Part shown: positions 1 to 8,495 of the stretch, piece after piece
Layout of the letters: each line of letters begins with the position of its first letter
Position numbering within the stretch: the first letter of the stretch is position 1
From: a bacterium
GTDB taxonomy: Bacteria; Krumholzibacteriota; Krumholzibacteriia; LZORAL124-64-63
Reading direction: 5' to 3'
NCBI GenBank assembly: GCA_016719645.1
Contig: JADJYS010000010.1
Coordinates: 120,235 to 184,234 of the forward strand
Length of the DNA: 64,000 nucleotides
Program-made: the position numbers and the translations under genes
The notes under the pieces: model-generated
Told to the model about the DNA's origin: nothing
Seen by the model: the letters and a program-made list of their open reading frames with translations, nothing else
The model's database searches: none

Positions 1-2
1 TG

Positions 3-1436
3 CTGCCGCGCGAGCTGGTGCCGGTCGAGGACCGCAGCGCCGCCTTCGGCATCGTGATCGCGCCGGAGGGCTCGACCCTCGACTACACCGACGCCGCCAT
101 GCGCCAGGTCGAGGCGGCGCTGCTGCCCCTGCCCGAGCGCCGCGGCCTGTTCTCGGCCGTGGGCCTGGGCTTCGGCGGCCCCGGCCGGGTCACCGACGGC
201 TTCGTGTTCCTGAACCTCGCGCGCGCCGACGAGCGCGACCGCACCCAGCAGGAGATCGTCCAGGGCCTGTTCCCGCAGCTGATGGGCATCCCCGGCGTGC
301 TGGCCTTCGTGATCAACCCGCCCAGCCTCGGCGGCAGCTTCAACTCCAACCCCGTGGAGTACGTGCTCAAGGGCGACAGCTACGAGCAGCTGGGCCAGGC
401 GGTGCAGGTCATGATGGCCAAGGCCCAGCAGCTGGGCTACCTGGTGAACCTGGACTCCGACCTGCGCCTGAACAAGCCCCAGCTCGACATCGTGATCGAC
501 CGCGAGCGCGCCGGGCAGCTGGGCGTCTCGGTGGCCGAGATCGGCTCGACGCTCGAGTCCCTGCTCGGCGGCCGCGTCGTCGGCAACTACAAGAGCGGCT
601 CGAAGCAGTACGACGTGATCCTCCAGATGCGGCCCTCGGCGCGCGCGACCCCCGACGCGATCGGCAGCCTGCTGGTGCGCGGGGCGGCGGGGCTGGTGCC
701 GCTGGCGAACGTGGTCTCGGTCCGCGAGACCGTCGCGCCCAAGGAGCTGAACCACTACAACCGCGTGCGCGCCGCCACGATCAGCGCCAGCCTGGCGCCC
801 GGCGTGGACCTGGGCACGGCGCTGGACGCCCTGGACCGCATCGTGCGCGACGACCTGCCCGCCGGCGTGACCCGCGAGCTGAAGGGCCAGTCGCGCGAAT
901 ACCGCGAGTCCAGCGGCAGCCTGAACTTCCTGTTCGGCCTGGCGGTGGTGTTCATCTTCCTGGTGCTGGCGGCGCAGTTCGAGAGCTTCGTCCACCCGCT
1001 GACGATCCTGCTGTCGGTGCCGCTGGCGGTGGTGGGCGCCCTGCTCTCGCTGTTCTTCCTGAAGCAGGGCCTGAACATCTACTCCCAGATCGGCCTGATC
1101 ATGCTGATCGGCCTGGTGACCAAGAACGCCATCCTGATCGTGGAGTACGGCAACCAGCGCCGCGACGGCGGCGAATCGGCGCGCGAGGCCATCGTGCAGG
1201 CCGCGGCCATCCGCCTGCGCCCGATCCTGATGACCTCGTTCTCGACGATCTTCGGCATCCTGCCCATCGCCCTGGGCCTGGGCGCCGGCGGCGAGTCGCG
1301 CCGGCCGCTGGGGGTCACGGTGGTCAGCGGCATGCTGTTCTCGACCTTCCTGACCCTGGTGCTGGTGCCGGTGGTGTACGATCTGCTCTCGCGCTTCACG
1401 CGGGCGCACGTCGAACCGCAGGAGCCCGGAGCGTGA
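3..1436 (+). CDS. RND efflux transporter, C-terminal half (runs off left edge)
   Basis: This is the C-terminal part (about 477 residues) of an inner-membrane RND pump of the AcrB/MexB (HAE1) type, which drives drug or solute export with the proton gradient through a periplasmic adaptor and an outer-membrane channel. The frame is open to the first base, so the gene starts outside the window; an internal GTG at 18 is not the start. The visible part holds the second porter-domain half (VNLDSDLRLNKPQLDI, typical of the family), then the C-terminal membrane helices. Recognisable stretches are VFIFLVLAAQFESF, GLVTKNAILIVEY and the last helix ending VLVPVVYDLL. The stop overlaps the GTG of sixA. Substrate cannot be deduced. 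Confidence 0.93.
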   Translation: MPRELVPVEDRSAAFGIVIAPEGSTLDYTDAAMRQVEAALLPLPERRGLFSAVGLGFGGPGRVTDGFVFLNLARADERDRTQQEIVQGLFPQLMGIPGVLAFVINPPSLGGSFNSNPVEYVLKGDSYEQLGQAVQVMMAKAQQLGYLVNLDSDLRLNKPQLDIVIDRERAGQLGVSVAEIGSTLESLLGGRVVGNYKSGSKQYDVILQMRPSARATPDAIGSLLVRGAAGLVPLANVVSVRETVAPKELNHYNRVRAATISASLAPGVDLGTALDALDRIVRDDLPAGVTRELKGQSREYRESSGSLNFLFGLAVVFIFLVLAAQFESFVHPLTILLSVPLAVVGALLSLFFLKQGLNIYSQIGLIMLIGLVTKNAILIVEYGNQRRDGGESAREAIVQAAAIRLRPILMTSFSTIFGILPIALGLGAGGESRRPLGVTVVSGMLFSTFLTLVLVPVVYDLLSRFTRAHVEPQEPGA

Positions 1437-1975
1437 GCGGCGACGGCGGCCCGCGGGCGCCGGCGGCCGTGGAGATCCTGCTGGTGCGCCACGCGATCGC
1501 CGCGGAGCGCCCCCCCCGCGGGGGGGGCGGCGACCGCGACCGCCAGCTGACGGACGCGGGCGCGGACCGGTTCCGCCGCATCGCGCGCGTGCTGGCGGCG
1601 GTCTGGGCTCCGCCCGACCTGGTGCTCGCCAGCCCCTACGCGCGCGCCTGGCAGACGGCGCGGATCCTCGAGCAGGAGGGCGGCTGGGCGGCGCCCGAAG
1701 CGTGCCCCGAACTCGAACCGGCGAACCCGCCGGCCGCGGTCCTCGACGTCCTGGGGGCGCGTGCCGCCGCGGAGCGCATCGTCCTGGTGGGCCACGAACC
1801 GGTGATGAGCGGGCTGCTGTCGCTGCTGCTGGGCGGATCGGCGGGAGCGGTCTCGCTGGAGATGAAGAAGGGGGGAGCGGCGCTGGTGCGCTGCGACGCG
1901 CCCCCGGTCGCCGGGACCGCGGAACTGATCTGGTTGCTGCCCCCCCGCGTCCTGCTCGCCGCCGGCGGGGCCTGA
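1433..1975 (+). CDS. sixA: SixA-type phosphohistidine phosphatase
   Basis: A 180-residue histidine-phosphatase-superfamily protein. The RHG-type motif is LVRHAIA near residues 17-23, followed by RQLTDAG, the conserved ASPYARAWQTA segment and the second catalytic-histidine motif VGHEP. SixA proteins remove phosphate from phosphohistidine on histidine-containing phosphotransfer or PTS proteins in the cytoplasm. The GTG start overlaps the stop of the RND gene (GTGA), so the two are translationally coupled, although no functional link to efflux is known. A longer, more general phosphoglycerate-mutase-like role cannot be excluded, but length and motif order fit SixA best. Confidence 0.82.
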   Translation: MSGDGGPRAPAAVEILLVRHAIAAERPPRGGGGDRDRQLTDAGADRFRRIARVLAAVWAPPDLVLASPYARAWQTARILEQEGGWAAPEACPELEPANPPAAVLDVLGARAAAERIVLVGHEPVMSGLLSLLLGGSAGAVSLEMKKGGAALVRCDAPPVAGTAELIWLLPPRVLLAAGGA

Positions 1976-1989
1976 CCCCCGCCATTCCC

Positions 1990-2007
1990 ATAATGCGGAC
2001 TCATTAT
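1990..2007. promoter_or_regulatory. Short inverted repeat upstream of the first kinase gene
   Basis: ATAATG and CATTAT are separated by six bases, within an AT-richer patch 78 bases before the kinase start. It could be an operator, but no convincing -10/-35 pair accompanies it, so the assignment is tentative. Confidence 0.25.
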
Positions 2008-2084
2008 CTCTTGATTACCTTGGGCCGCGGCCTCGTGTCCATCGGCGGCCCTCGCCGTGCGCCCTTCAACCGGGGGAATGGGCT

Positions 2085-4769
2085 TTGATCGGCAAGATGC
2101 TCGCTCACTACGAGATCCGTGCGTCCCTCGGCCGCGGCGGCATGGGCGAGGTGTACCTCGCCCGCGACACGCGGCTGGGCCGCGACGTGGCCCTCAAGCT
2201 GCTGCCGGTCGAGATGAGAGCCGATGCGGGGCGCCGCGCCCGTTTCGAGCGCGAGGCCCAGGCGGTGGCCGCGCTGAACCATCCCCACGTCGTGACGCTC
2301 CACGCCGTGGAGGAGGCCGACGGTCTGCCGTTCCTGGTGATGGAGTACGTGGAAGGCCGCACCCTCGACGAGGTGATCCCGCCGGGCGGTCTGCCCGTGC
2401 GTCGGTTCTTCGAACTCGGGCTCGCCCTGACCGAGGCGGTCGCCGCCGCCCACGCCAAGGGCATCACCCACCGCGACCTGAAGCCCCGCAACGTGATGAT
2501 CGACCGCGAGGGCCGCCTCAAGGTCCTCGACTTCGGCCTGGCGAAGCTGTGGGACCGGCCGGACGCGGGCGCGGACGACGAGACCATCGCCGCCGACGCC
2601 GGGGCGACCCGCGAGGGCACCATCGTCGGCACCGTGGCCTACATGTCGCCCGAGCAGGCCGAGGGCAAGCCGGTGGACAGCCGCTCGGACGTCTTTTCCC
2701 TGGGCATCCTGCTCTACCAGATGGCCACCGGCCTGCAGCCCTTCACGGGCGATTCGCAGCTGTCGATCCTCGCGGCGGTCCTGCGCGACCAGCCGGCGCC
2801 CGTGGTCGAGGTCCGTCCGGAGTTGCCGAGCCAGCTGGCCCGCATCGTGCGCCGGTGCCTCGAGAAGGATCCCGCGCGGCGCTACGAGACGGCCCGCAGC
2901 GCCCATTACGATCTGTTGTCCCTGCGCGAGGAACTGGACTCGGGCGAGTTCGAGCGGCCGGAGATTCCCGCCCCGCCGGCGCGGAGGCCGGGCCGGCGCC
3001 GCCTCGTGCAGCTGAGCGCGGGCCTGGTCCTGCTGGCGGCGATCGCCTTCGGCGCCGTGCGCCTCGGTTCGCGCGGGCAGCCGCCGGCCGCAGCGGACGC
3101 CGGCTCGGCGCCCGCGACCGCCGCCGCGGTGCCGACCATCGTGGTCTTCCCCTTCGAGAACCTGGGCCCGCCGGAGGATGCGTACTTCGCCGCGGGCATG
3201 ACCGTCGAGATCGTCACCAGCCTCGCCGCGATCGAGGGACTGCGCGTGGTCTCGCGCACCAGTTCCCAGAACTACGACCGCACCGGCAAGTCCATGCAGC
3301 AGATCGCCGACGATCTCGGGGTGGACTACGTGCTGGAGGGGTCGGTGCGCTGGCAGCGCGACGCCGCCGGCGCCAGCCGCGTGCGGGTGACGCCGCTGCT
3401 GACCGACGCCGCCGCCGACCGGCAGGTCTGGGCCAGCCGCTACGACCGCGCCATGGAGGAGATCTTCGCCCTGCAGTCGGAGATCGCCGCCGAGGTGGTC
3501 CGCAACCTGGGCGTGACGCTGGCGGCGGCGGGCACGGTCCCGGTCGTCGCCGAGCCCACCCGGGACATGGCGGCCTACCACGCCTACCTGCGGGGGCAGG
3601 AGATCCTCGAATCGTCGCGATTCCGGCGGGAGGACTGGCTGCTGGCCGTCGACCTGCTCGAGAAGGCGGTGGCGCGGGATCCCCAGTTCCACGAGGCCTG
3701 GGTGGCCCTGGCGCGGGCCAACTCCGGGCTCTGCCACTTCGACTGGGACCGCACGGCGGAGCGCCTGGCCGCGGCGAAGGCCGCCGTGGACCGGGCCGGG
3801 GCCATCGCACCCGACTCGCATCTGTCCCACTACGCCGCCGGCGTCTACTACTACTGGGGCCTGAAGGACTACGACCGGGCCCTGGCCGCGCTCCGGCAGG
3901 CCGATCGGATCCGCCCCGGCGACCTCGACGTCATGGAGCTGATGGCGTACGTGCTGCGCCGGCAGGAGTCGTACGCCGAGGCGGCGTCGATCCTCGAACG
4001 CGTGGCCGTGCTGTCACCCGGCATGGCTCCCGTCGCCAACCACCTCACCGAGACCCTGGCCATCGTGAAGCGCTACGAGGACGCCGATCGCTGGGGGCGG
4101 GAGGCGATGGAACTCGGTCCCGACGAACCCATGAACTTCACCATCACCGCCTGGAGCGCCGTCCAGGCCGGCTGGCCCGACCGCGCGCGGCGGTACGTCG
4201 CCGAGATGCCTCCCTCCACGGATCCCGAGATCCGGCAGCGGCTCTTCCGGATCTGTCTCGAGATCGGGGATTTCCCGGCCGCGCGGCGCCATGCCGAACT
4301 GCTGCCCGAGTGCGAGGAGTCGCAGTACGAGATCATCTCGAAGGACCTCGGCCTGGCGATGATCTACCGCGTGATGGACCAGCCGGAGCAGGCCCGCCGG
4401 CACTTCGAGCTCGCCGAGCGCGTCCTGGCGGCGCGCGTGGCCGACAAGCCCGAAGCCGGCAACGTGGTGGCGGCGCACGCGGTGGCCCTGGCCGGCGCCG
4501 GGCGGGCGGACGAGGCGAAGGCCGCGATCCGGCGCTCCTTCGAACTCTATCCCGTCAACAAGGATCGCTGGATCGCCACCTGGCGCCTGTACGACCAGGC
4601 CGTGATCGAGATGATGTCGGGGAGTTCCGCGGCCGCGGTCGCGACCCTGTCCGGTCTGATGGACCGGCAGACGGACGTCCTATCGCCCGCCATCCTCGCG
4701 TCGTCGCCGGTCTTCGCCCAGCTGCGCGGACGTGACGATTACCAGGCGCTCCTCGCGGCGCACGACTGA
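2085..4769 (+). CDS. Membrane-anchored Ser/Thr protein kinase with TolB-like and TPR domains
   Basis: An 894-residue Hanks-type kinase. The cytoplasmic kinase domain (about 8-285) has the glycine loop GRGGMGEVYLARD, catalytic Lys38, HRD at 129-131, DFG at 149-151 and the SPE motif near 188-190, so all catalytic residues are present. A single membrane helix spans about 307-327. The segment from 351 (IVVFPFENLG) resembles the TolB-like N-terminal domain found in adenylate cyclases and kinases, followed by TPR-like repeats to the end. The TTG start is chosen because the second kinase in this window begins with the same MIGKxLxHYEI sequence. It probably senses a periplasmic or protein-protein signal; targets are unknown. 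A small secreted-protein gene faces it 17 bases downstream. Confidence 0.93.
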   Translation: MIGKMLAHYEIRASLGRGGMGEVYLARDTRLGRDVALKLLPVEMRADAGRRARFEREAQAVAALNHPHVVTLHAVEEADGLPFLVMEYVEGRTLDEVIPPGGLPVRRFFELGLALTEAVAAAHAKGITHRDLKPRNVMIDREGRLKVLDFGLAKLWDRPDAGADDETIAADAGATREGTIVGTVAYMSPEQAEGKPVDSRSDVFSLGILLYQMATGLQPFTGDSQLSILAAVLRDQPAPVVEVRPELPSQLARIVRRCLEKDPARRYETARSAHYDLLSLREELDSGEFERPEIPAPPARRPGRRRLVQLSAGLVLLAAIAFGAVRLGSRGQPPAAADAGSAPATAAAVPTIVVFPFENLGPPEDAYFAAGMTVEIVTSLAAIEGLRVVSRTSSQNYDRTGKSMQQIADDLGVDYVLEGSVRWQRDAAGASRVRVTPLLTDAAADRQVWASRYDRAMEEIFALQSEIAAEVVRNLGVTLAAAGTVPVVAEPTRDMAAYHAYLRGQEILESSRFRREDWLLAVDLLEKAVARDPQFHEAWVALARANSGLCHFDWDRTAERLAAAKAAVDRAGAIAPDSHLSHYAAGVYYYWGLKDYDRALAALRQADRIRPGDLDVMELMAYVLRRQESYAEAASILERVAVLSPGMAPVANHLTETLAIVKRYEDADRWGREAMELGPDEPMNFTITAWSAVQAGWPDRARRYVAEMPPSTDPEIRQRLFRICLEIGDFPAARRHAELLPECEESQYEIISKDLGLAMIYRVMDQPEQARRHFELAERVLAARVADKPEAGNVVAAHAVALAGAGRADEAKAAIRRSFELYPVNKDRWIATWRLYDQAVIEMMSGSSAAAVATLSGLMDRQTDVLSPAILASSPVFAQLRGRDDYQALLAAHD

Positions 4770-4786
4770 ACCCGGCCGCTGCGGAT

Positions 4787-5293
4787 TCAACGGTAGATCG
4801 TCTTGACCAGACCCCACGCGCCCGACGGCGTGGCGGGCTCCACTGCGGTGCTGCTCAGGCATTCGGGGGGCGCGGCGGGTTCCGCGTGCGGCGCGCCGTC
4901 GCGGTCCGTGGCGGGAACCGTGACCGAGCCGGTCAGCTCGCGCCAGCTTGCGGACTCCTCGTCGAGCCAGCGGAACACCACCGCCCAGTCGCCCGGCGGG
5001 ACGTCCGCCACGACGACCTCCAGGTCGAAGCAGCAGATGCAGTCGCAGGGCGTCTCTTCCAGGACGCGTTCGACGACCGTGAGCGTGCCGCCGGCCGCGT
5101 CGACGTCGTAGAGGATCGGTTCGGGGCAGCAGTTGTACATGGCGCCGGCGTGGGTCAGCAGCACGGCGGCGGTCTGCGGGTCGACCTCGATCCGCAGCGC
5201 GTCGGCGTCGTCGCACCATAGCTGGTAGGCCTGCGTGGCGGGCGGCGCCCCCAGCAGCAGGGCGATCGGCAGGAGCAGGTTCGAAGCGCGCAC
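4787..5293 (-). CDS. Small secreted Cys-rich protein with WGxVKxIYR tail
   Basis: A 168-residue protein of unknown function. It has a signal peptide (MRASNLLLPIALLLG, likely cut after TQA near residue 22) and a mature region rich in cysteines (NCCPEP, CDCICCF), probably disulfide-bonded outside the cytoplasm. It ends WGLVKTIYR, a tail shared with three other secreted proteins in this window. The GTG start has an AGGAGG ribosome site 8 bases upstream and a well-formed promoter at 5342-5370. It converges on the Ser/Thr kinase gene with 17 bases between the stops. No known domain is recognised. Confidence 0.75.
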   Translation of the reverse strand: MRASNLLLPIALLLGAPPATQAYQLWCDDADALRIEVDPQTAAVLLTHAGAMYNCCPEPILYDVDAAGGTLTVVERVLEETPCDCICCFDLEVVVADVPPGDWAVVFRWLDEESASWRELTGSVTVPATDRDGAPHAEPAAPPECLSSTAVEPATPSGAWGLVKTIYR

Positions 5294-5341
5294 GGCGGCA
5301 CCTCCTGAGGAGCTGGTCGGGGATCATCAGGGGGTGAGATC

Positions 5342-5370
5342 AGAATATCATTTCCGGCAGCTCCCGGCAA
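5342..5370 (-). promoter_or_regulatory. Sigma70-like promoter of the small secreted protein
   Basis: On the minus strand, TTGCCG (5370-5365), a 17-bp spacer and TATTCT (5347-5342) place the transcription start near 5335, about 40 bases before the GTG start. The motif matches other promoters in the window. Confidence 0.6.
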
Positions 5371-5404
5371 GCGCCCGGCGCCGGAACCCGCCAACTCCTT
5401 GCCG

Positions 5405-6133
5405 TCACCAGCGTTTCAGAGGCGCCGTGAACTCCGAGCCGTCGATCCCGCCCATCTGCCGCCGGATCTCGCCCTGCCGGCGCAGGACGTAGGCCGAGGG
5501 CCGGCCGGCGTTCATCCGCCGCGGGTTGGGCAGCACGGCGGCCAGCCGCGCGGCGCGGTCGCGGTCGACCTGGTCGGCGCCGACGTCGAAGTGGCGGCGG
5601 CAGGCCGCCTCGGCGCCGAAGATCCCGTCGCCCCACTCCGCGATGTTCAGGTAGACCTCCAGGATGCGCGTCTTGGGCCACAGCAGCTCCAGCCAGAACG
5701 TGAACCACGACTCCAGCCCCTTGCGCACCCAGCTGCGCCCGGTCCACAGGAACAGGTTCTTGGCCGTCTGCTGGGAGATGGTGGAGGCGCCGCGCAGGCG
5801 CCCGCCGTCCTCGGCGTCCGCCATCGCCTTGCGGATGGCCGCGACGTCCCAGCCGCGGTGCACGAAGAAGCGCTGGTCCTCCGCGGCGATCGCCGCCAGG
5901 GGCAGGGCGCGCGCGAGGTGCGCCCGCGACTTCCAGCGGTAGTCCAGCCGGAACTCGCGGTGCTCCAGCTTCGCCTCCCACCAGCGCTGGACCATCACGC
6001 CGGACACGGGCGGCGGCACGAAGCGCAGCGCGAGCACGACCAGGACGGAGCCGGCCACCCAGGCGGCCGCCAGGCGCCAGGTCCAGCGCCAGAGCCGCCG
6101 CGGCAGTCCCGCCGATCGCGTGCGCAGGGACAC
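5405..6133 (-). CDS. mtgA: Monofunctional biosynthetic peptidoglycan transglycosylase
   Basis: A 242-residue GT51 enzyme that polymerises lipid II into glycan strands at the periplasmic face of the inner membrane, without a transpeptidase domain. One N-terminal membrane helix (about 20-42) is followed by the catalytic motif AAEDQRFFVHRG, whose Glu is the general base, then GASTISQQTAKNLFLW and KTRILEVYLNIAEWG, all diagnostic of MtgA. Length matches the family. GTG start with GAGGAG four bases upstream; that ribosome site begins right after the TGA of the hydrolase gene, so it is the last gene of a GDPD-hydrolase-mtgA operon. Confidence 0.95.
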   Translation of the reverse strand: MSLRTRSAGLPRRLWRWTWRLAAAWVAGSVLVVLALRFVPPPVSGVMVQRWWEAKLEHREFRLDYRWKSRAHLARALPLAAIAAEDQRFFVHRGWDVAAIRKAMADAEDGGRLRGASTISQQTAKNLFLWTGRSWVRKGLESWFTFWLELLWPKTRILEVYLNIAEWGDGIFGAEAACRRHFDVGADQVDRDRAARLAAVLPNPRRMNAGRPSAYVLRRQGEIRRQMGGIDGSEFTAPLKRW

Positions 6134-6143
6134 GGCACTCCTC

Positions 6144-7577
6144 TCAGCGGGCGGGGCACCTCGCCAGGATCCAGTCGCGGACCGCCTCCAGGGCGACGGG
6201 GCTCATCGTCTCGGCGATCTGGCCGTACTCGCCCGGGTGGCCCGTCGCCGCCGTCTGCAGCAGGTGGTTGAGGCCCGGCAGCCGACGGACCGTCAGGTCC
6301 GGGTTGCCGCCCTCGCGCAGCGCGCGCTCGATCTCGGTGAGGTTCTGGTCGGGGTCCACCTGCAGATCGCGTCCCCCGTTGAGCGCCAGCACCGGGCAGC
6401 GCACCTCGCGCAGCGCCACGCGGGGATCGAGCGCCGTCGCGTAGCGGAACCAGGGCGTGATCATGCCCGACACGGCGGCGTCCAGCATGGACTTCAGCGC
6501 GGCCGGATCCTTCGCCCGGTCGGGATGGGCCGCCTGCTGGGCGAGGGCGAGCTGCTCGAGGTCCGCGCGGATCGCCGCGCTGTCGGCGCCGGCGGCCAGG
6601 CGGTCGAGCGCCAGGCGGGTCTGCGCCAGCTCGTCCGCGATCGTCGTCGAGTCCGTCCCGCCCGCCTTCATGATCAGCTCGGCCTGGCGCAGGATCACCT
6701 CGCCCAGCGGGACGCCCGTGCCCGCCAGCAGGACCACGAAGTTCACGGCGTCGGGCGCGCCGGCCGCGGCCAGGGGCGCCGCGATGCCGCCCTCGCTGTG
6801 CCCGATCAGGCCGACGCACCCGCCGGCGATGTCGGGCCGCGCCCGCAGCAGCGCGACGCCGGCCAGCGCGTCCTGCGCGAAGTCCGCGGTGGTGGAGCGG
6901 GACACCGAGCCGGTCGAGCCGCCCACGCCGCGGTCGTCGGCGCGCAGCACCGCCACGCCGGCGCGGGTCAGGTGGTCGGCCAGCACCAGGAAGGGCTTGT
7001 GGGCGAACAGCTCCTCGTCGCGGTTCTGCGCGCCGCTGCCGGTCAGCAGCACCGCGGCCGGGAAGGGCCCCGATCCCTCCGGGAGCGTCAGCGTGCCGGC
7101 CAGCACGACGTCGCCGTTGCGGTAGGTCACCTCTTCGGTGCGGTAGGGGAACGGCGGTTGCGGTTCCTGGGGACGCTCGGGCGCCGCTCCGGCCTCGCGC
7201 CCGAGGCGGAAGGGGAAGGTCATCCCGTTCTGGGTGAAGTCGCCGGACAGGCGGCCGTCGGCGAGCAAGCCGCGGAAGGTCGGCGCGCCGGGGACCTTCG
7301 CGATGGCGAACACCAGGGAGTCGCCCGCGGCGTGCACGTTCTCGAGCGGCAGGCCGGTCGCCCCCTGCATCGGGATGTCGATGGTGCCGGACCAGGCCCC
7401 GCCGTCCGCGGCGAGGTCGACCTTGATGCCGAGTTCCTGCCCGGGCAGGACGATGGCGCCCTCCCAGTGGCCGGCGGCGGCCGGGACGGGCGGTTCCGCC
7501 CGCGCCGCGGCGGCGAAGGCGAGGGCGAGGGCGAGGACGATGGGCGGGGCGAGGCGCGAGCGGATCCGGTGCGTCAT
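6144..7577 (-). CDS. Secreted alpha/beta hydrolase
   Basis: A 477-residue serine hydrolase of the alpha/beta fold. A signal peptide (about 1-29, ending ARA) directs it out of the cytoplasm. Residues 30-150 form a beta-rich domain with short repeats often seen before such hydrolases. The catalytic domain carries GLIGHSEGG (nucleophile Ser in GxSxG), GRDLQV (acid) and GLNHLLQ (His). Oxyanion-region sequence GSGAQNRDEE resembles dienelactone-hydrolase and S9-like esterases. Substrate is unknown; esterase or peptidase activity are both possible. The ATG overlaps the stop of the upstream GDPD gene (ATGA), so the two are co-translated. Confidence 0.85.
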   Translation of the reverse strand: MTHRIRSRLAPPIVLALALAFAAAARAEPPVPAAAGHWEGAIVLPGQELGIKVDLAADGGAWSGTIDIPMQGATGLPLENVHAAGDSLVFAIAKVPGAPTFRGLLADGRLSGDFTQNGMTFPFRLGREAGAAPERPQEPQPPFPYRTEEVTYRNGDVVLAGTLTLPEGSGPFPAAVLLTGSGAQNRDEELFAHKPFLVLADHLTRAGVAVLRADDRGVGGSTGSVSRSTTADFAQDALAGVALLRARPDIAGGCVGLIGHSEGGIAAPLAAAGAPDAVNFVVLLAGTGVPLGEVILRQAELIMKAGGTDSTTIADELAQTRLALDRLAAGADSAAIRADLEQLALAQQAAHPDRAKDPAALKSMLDAAVSGMITPWFRYATALDPRVALREVRCPVLALNGGRDLQVDPDQNLTEIERALREGGNPDLTVRRLPGLNHLLQTAATGHPGEYGQIAETMSPVALEAVRDWILARCPAR

Positions 7578-8275
7578 GTTCGCTTCCCGTGGTTGAACGT
7601 GGTGAGCAGCAACCGGGGATCGTCCCCGATCAGCAGGTCGGCGCCGGCGCCGGCCGCGGCGCGCGCGGCGCCGGCGTCGTTGAGCGTCCAGACGGCCAGG
7701 CGGGCGCCGGCGGCGCGGACCGCCGCGGCGACGTCCGCCGTGACGGCCTCCTTGCGCAGCGACAGGGTGCGCGCGCCGAGACGCGCGAGCAGGGCGGCGG
7801 GATCGGGGCCCGGCTCGCGGGCGATCACGCCCAGCGGCCAACCATCGCGGTCGCGCGCCATCGACGCCAGCAGGTCGGGCTCGAAGGACTGCACTTCGAG
7901 ATCCATACGTCCGCGCCAGGCCGAGAGTTCGCGGCGCAGGTCCGGCCAGGAGCGCATCCCCTTGACCTCGACGAAGACCGTGAACGCGGGGCCGCCCGCC
8001 GCCAGCAGCGCGAGCGCGTCCTGCAGCGACGGGATCGTCCCGCCGCGCTTGGCGGGGCGGCCGCGCAGGTCGGCGAGCGCCAGCGCCGCGATCGCGCCGG
8101 CCGGCGTGTCGGGGTCGTGGTGGACGACGAAGGCGCCGTCGCGCGCCTGGTGGACGTCGAGCTCGACGCCGTCGGCGCCGGCAGCCAGGGCCAGGTCGAA
8201 GGACGCCAGCGTGTTCTCGGGGGCGTGCGCCGAGTCGCCGCGGTGGGCGAGGATCAGGGGAGTCGTGGATGGCAT
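7574..8275 (-). CDS. Glycerophosphodiester phosphodiesterase
   Basis: A 233-residue GDPD-family enzyme, which hydrolyses glycerophosphodiesters to glycerol-3-phosphate and an alcohol. The family motifs are in order: LAHRGDSAHAPENT (catalytic His and Arg), GVELDVHQARDG (metal-binding Glu and Asp), VVHHDP (second catalytic His), VEVKG and the C-terminal AVWTLND. There is no signal peptide, so it resembles the cytoplasmic UgpQ form. It is the first gene of a three-gene operon and overlaps the hydrolase gene by four bases. Divergent from the permease gene, with 220 bases of shared upstream DNA. Confidence 0.92.
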   Translation of the reverse strand: MPSTTPLILAHRGDSAHAPENTLASFDLALAAGADGVELDVHQARDGAFVVHHDPDTPAGAIAALALADLRGRPAKRGGTIPSLQDALALLAAGGPAFTVFVEVKGMRSWPDLRRELSAWRGRMDLEVQSFEPDLLASMARDRDGWPLGVIAREPGPDPAALLARLGARTLSLRKEAVTADVAAAVRAAGARLAVWTLNDAGAARAAAGAGADLLIGDDPRLLLTTFNHGKRT

Positions 8276-8495
8276 GCCGGGGCTCCATCTGGTTCGACGA
8301 GAGGGTGAGCGTCCGCCGTCGCGCGACGGCCGCAGGCGAAAATCCCGGGACGTTCAGGTGCCTGCGGTACGATCGTGCAAATTCCAGGCGCCGCTCGACG
8401 ATTGTCCGCCGCCGCCTGCAGCCGTTCAAGTGCAGATTCCGATGTCGCGCCGCAGCGGGCCGTGATATCGATGCTGGGGGCAGGAAGGAGCGGCT

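Noticed and set aside
2004..3830. Long minus-strand frame opposite kinase 1
   Set aside because: It is a high-GC shadow frame. The plus-strand protein has complete kinase motifs.
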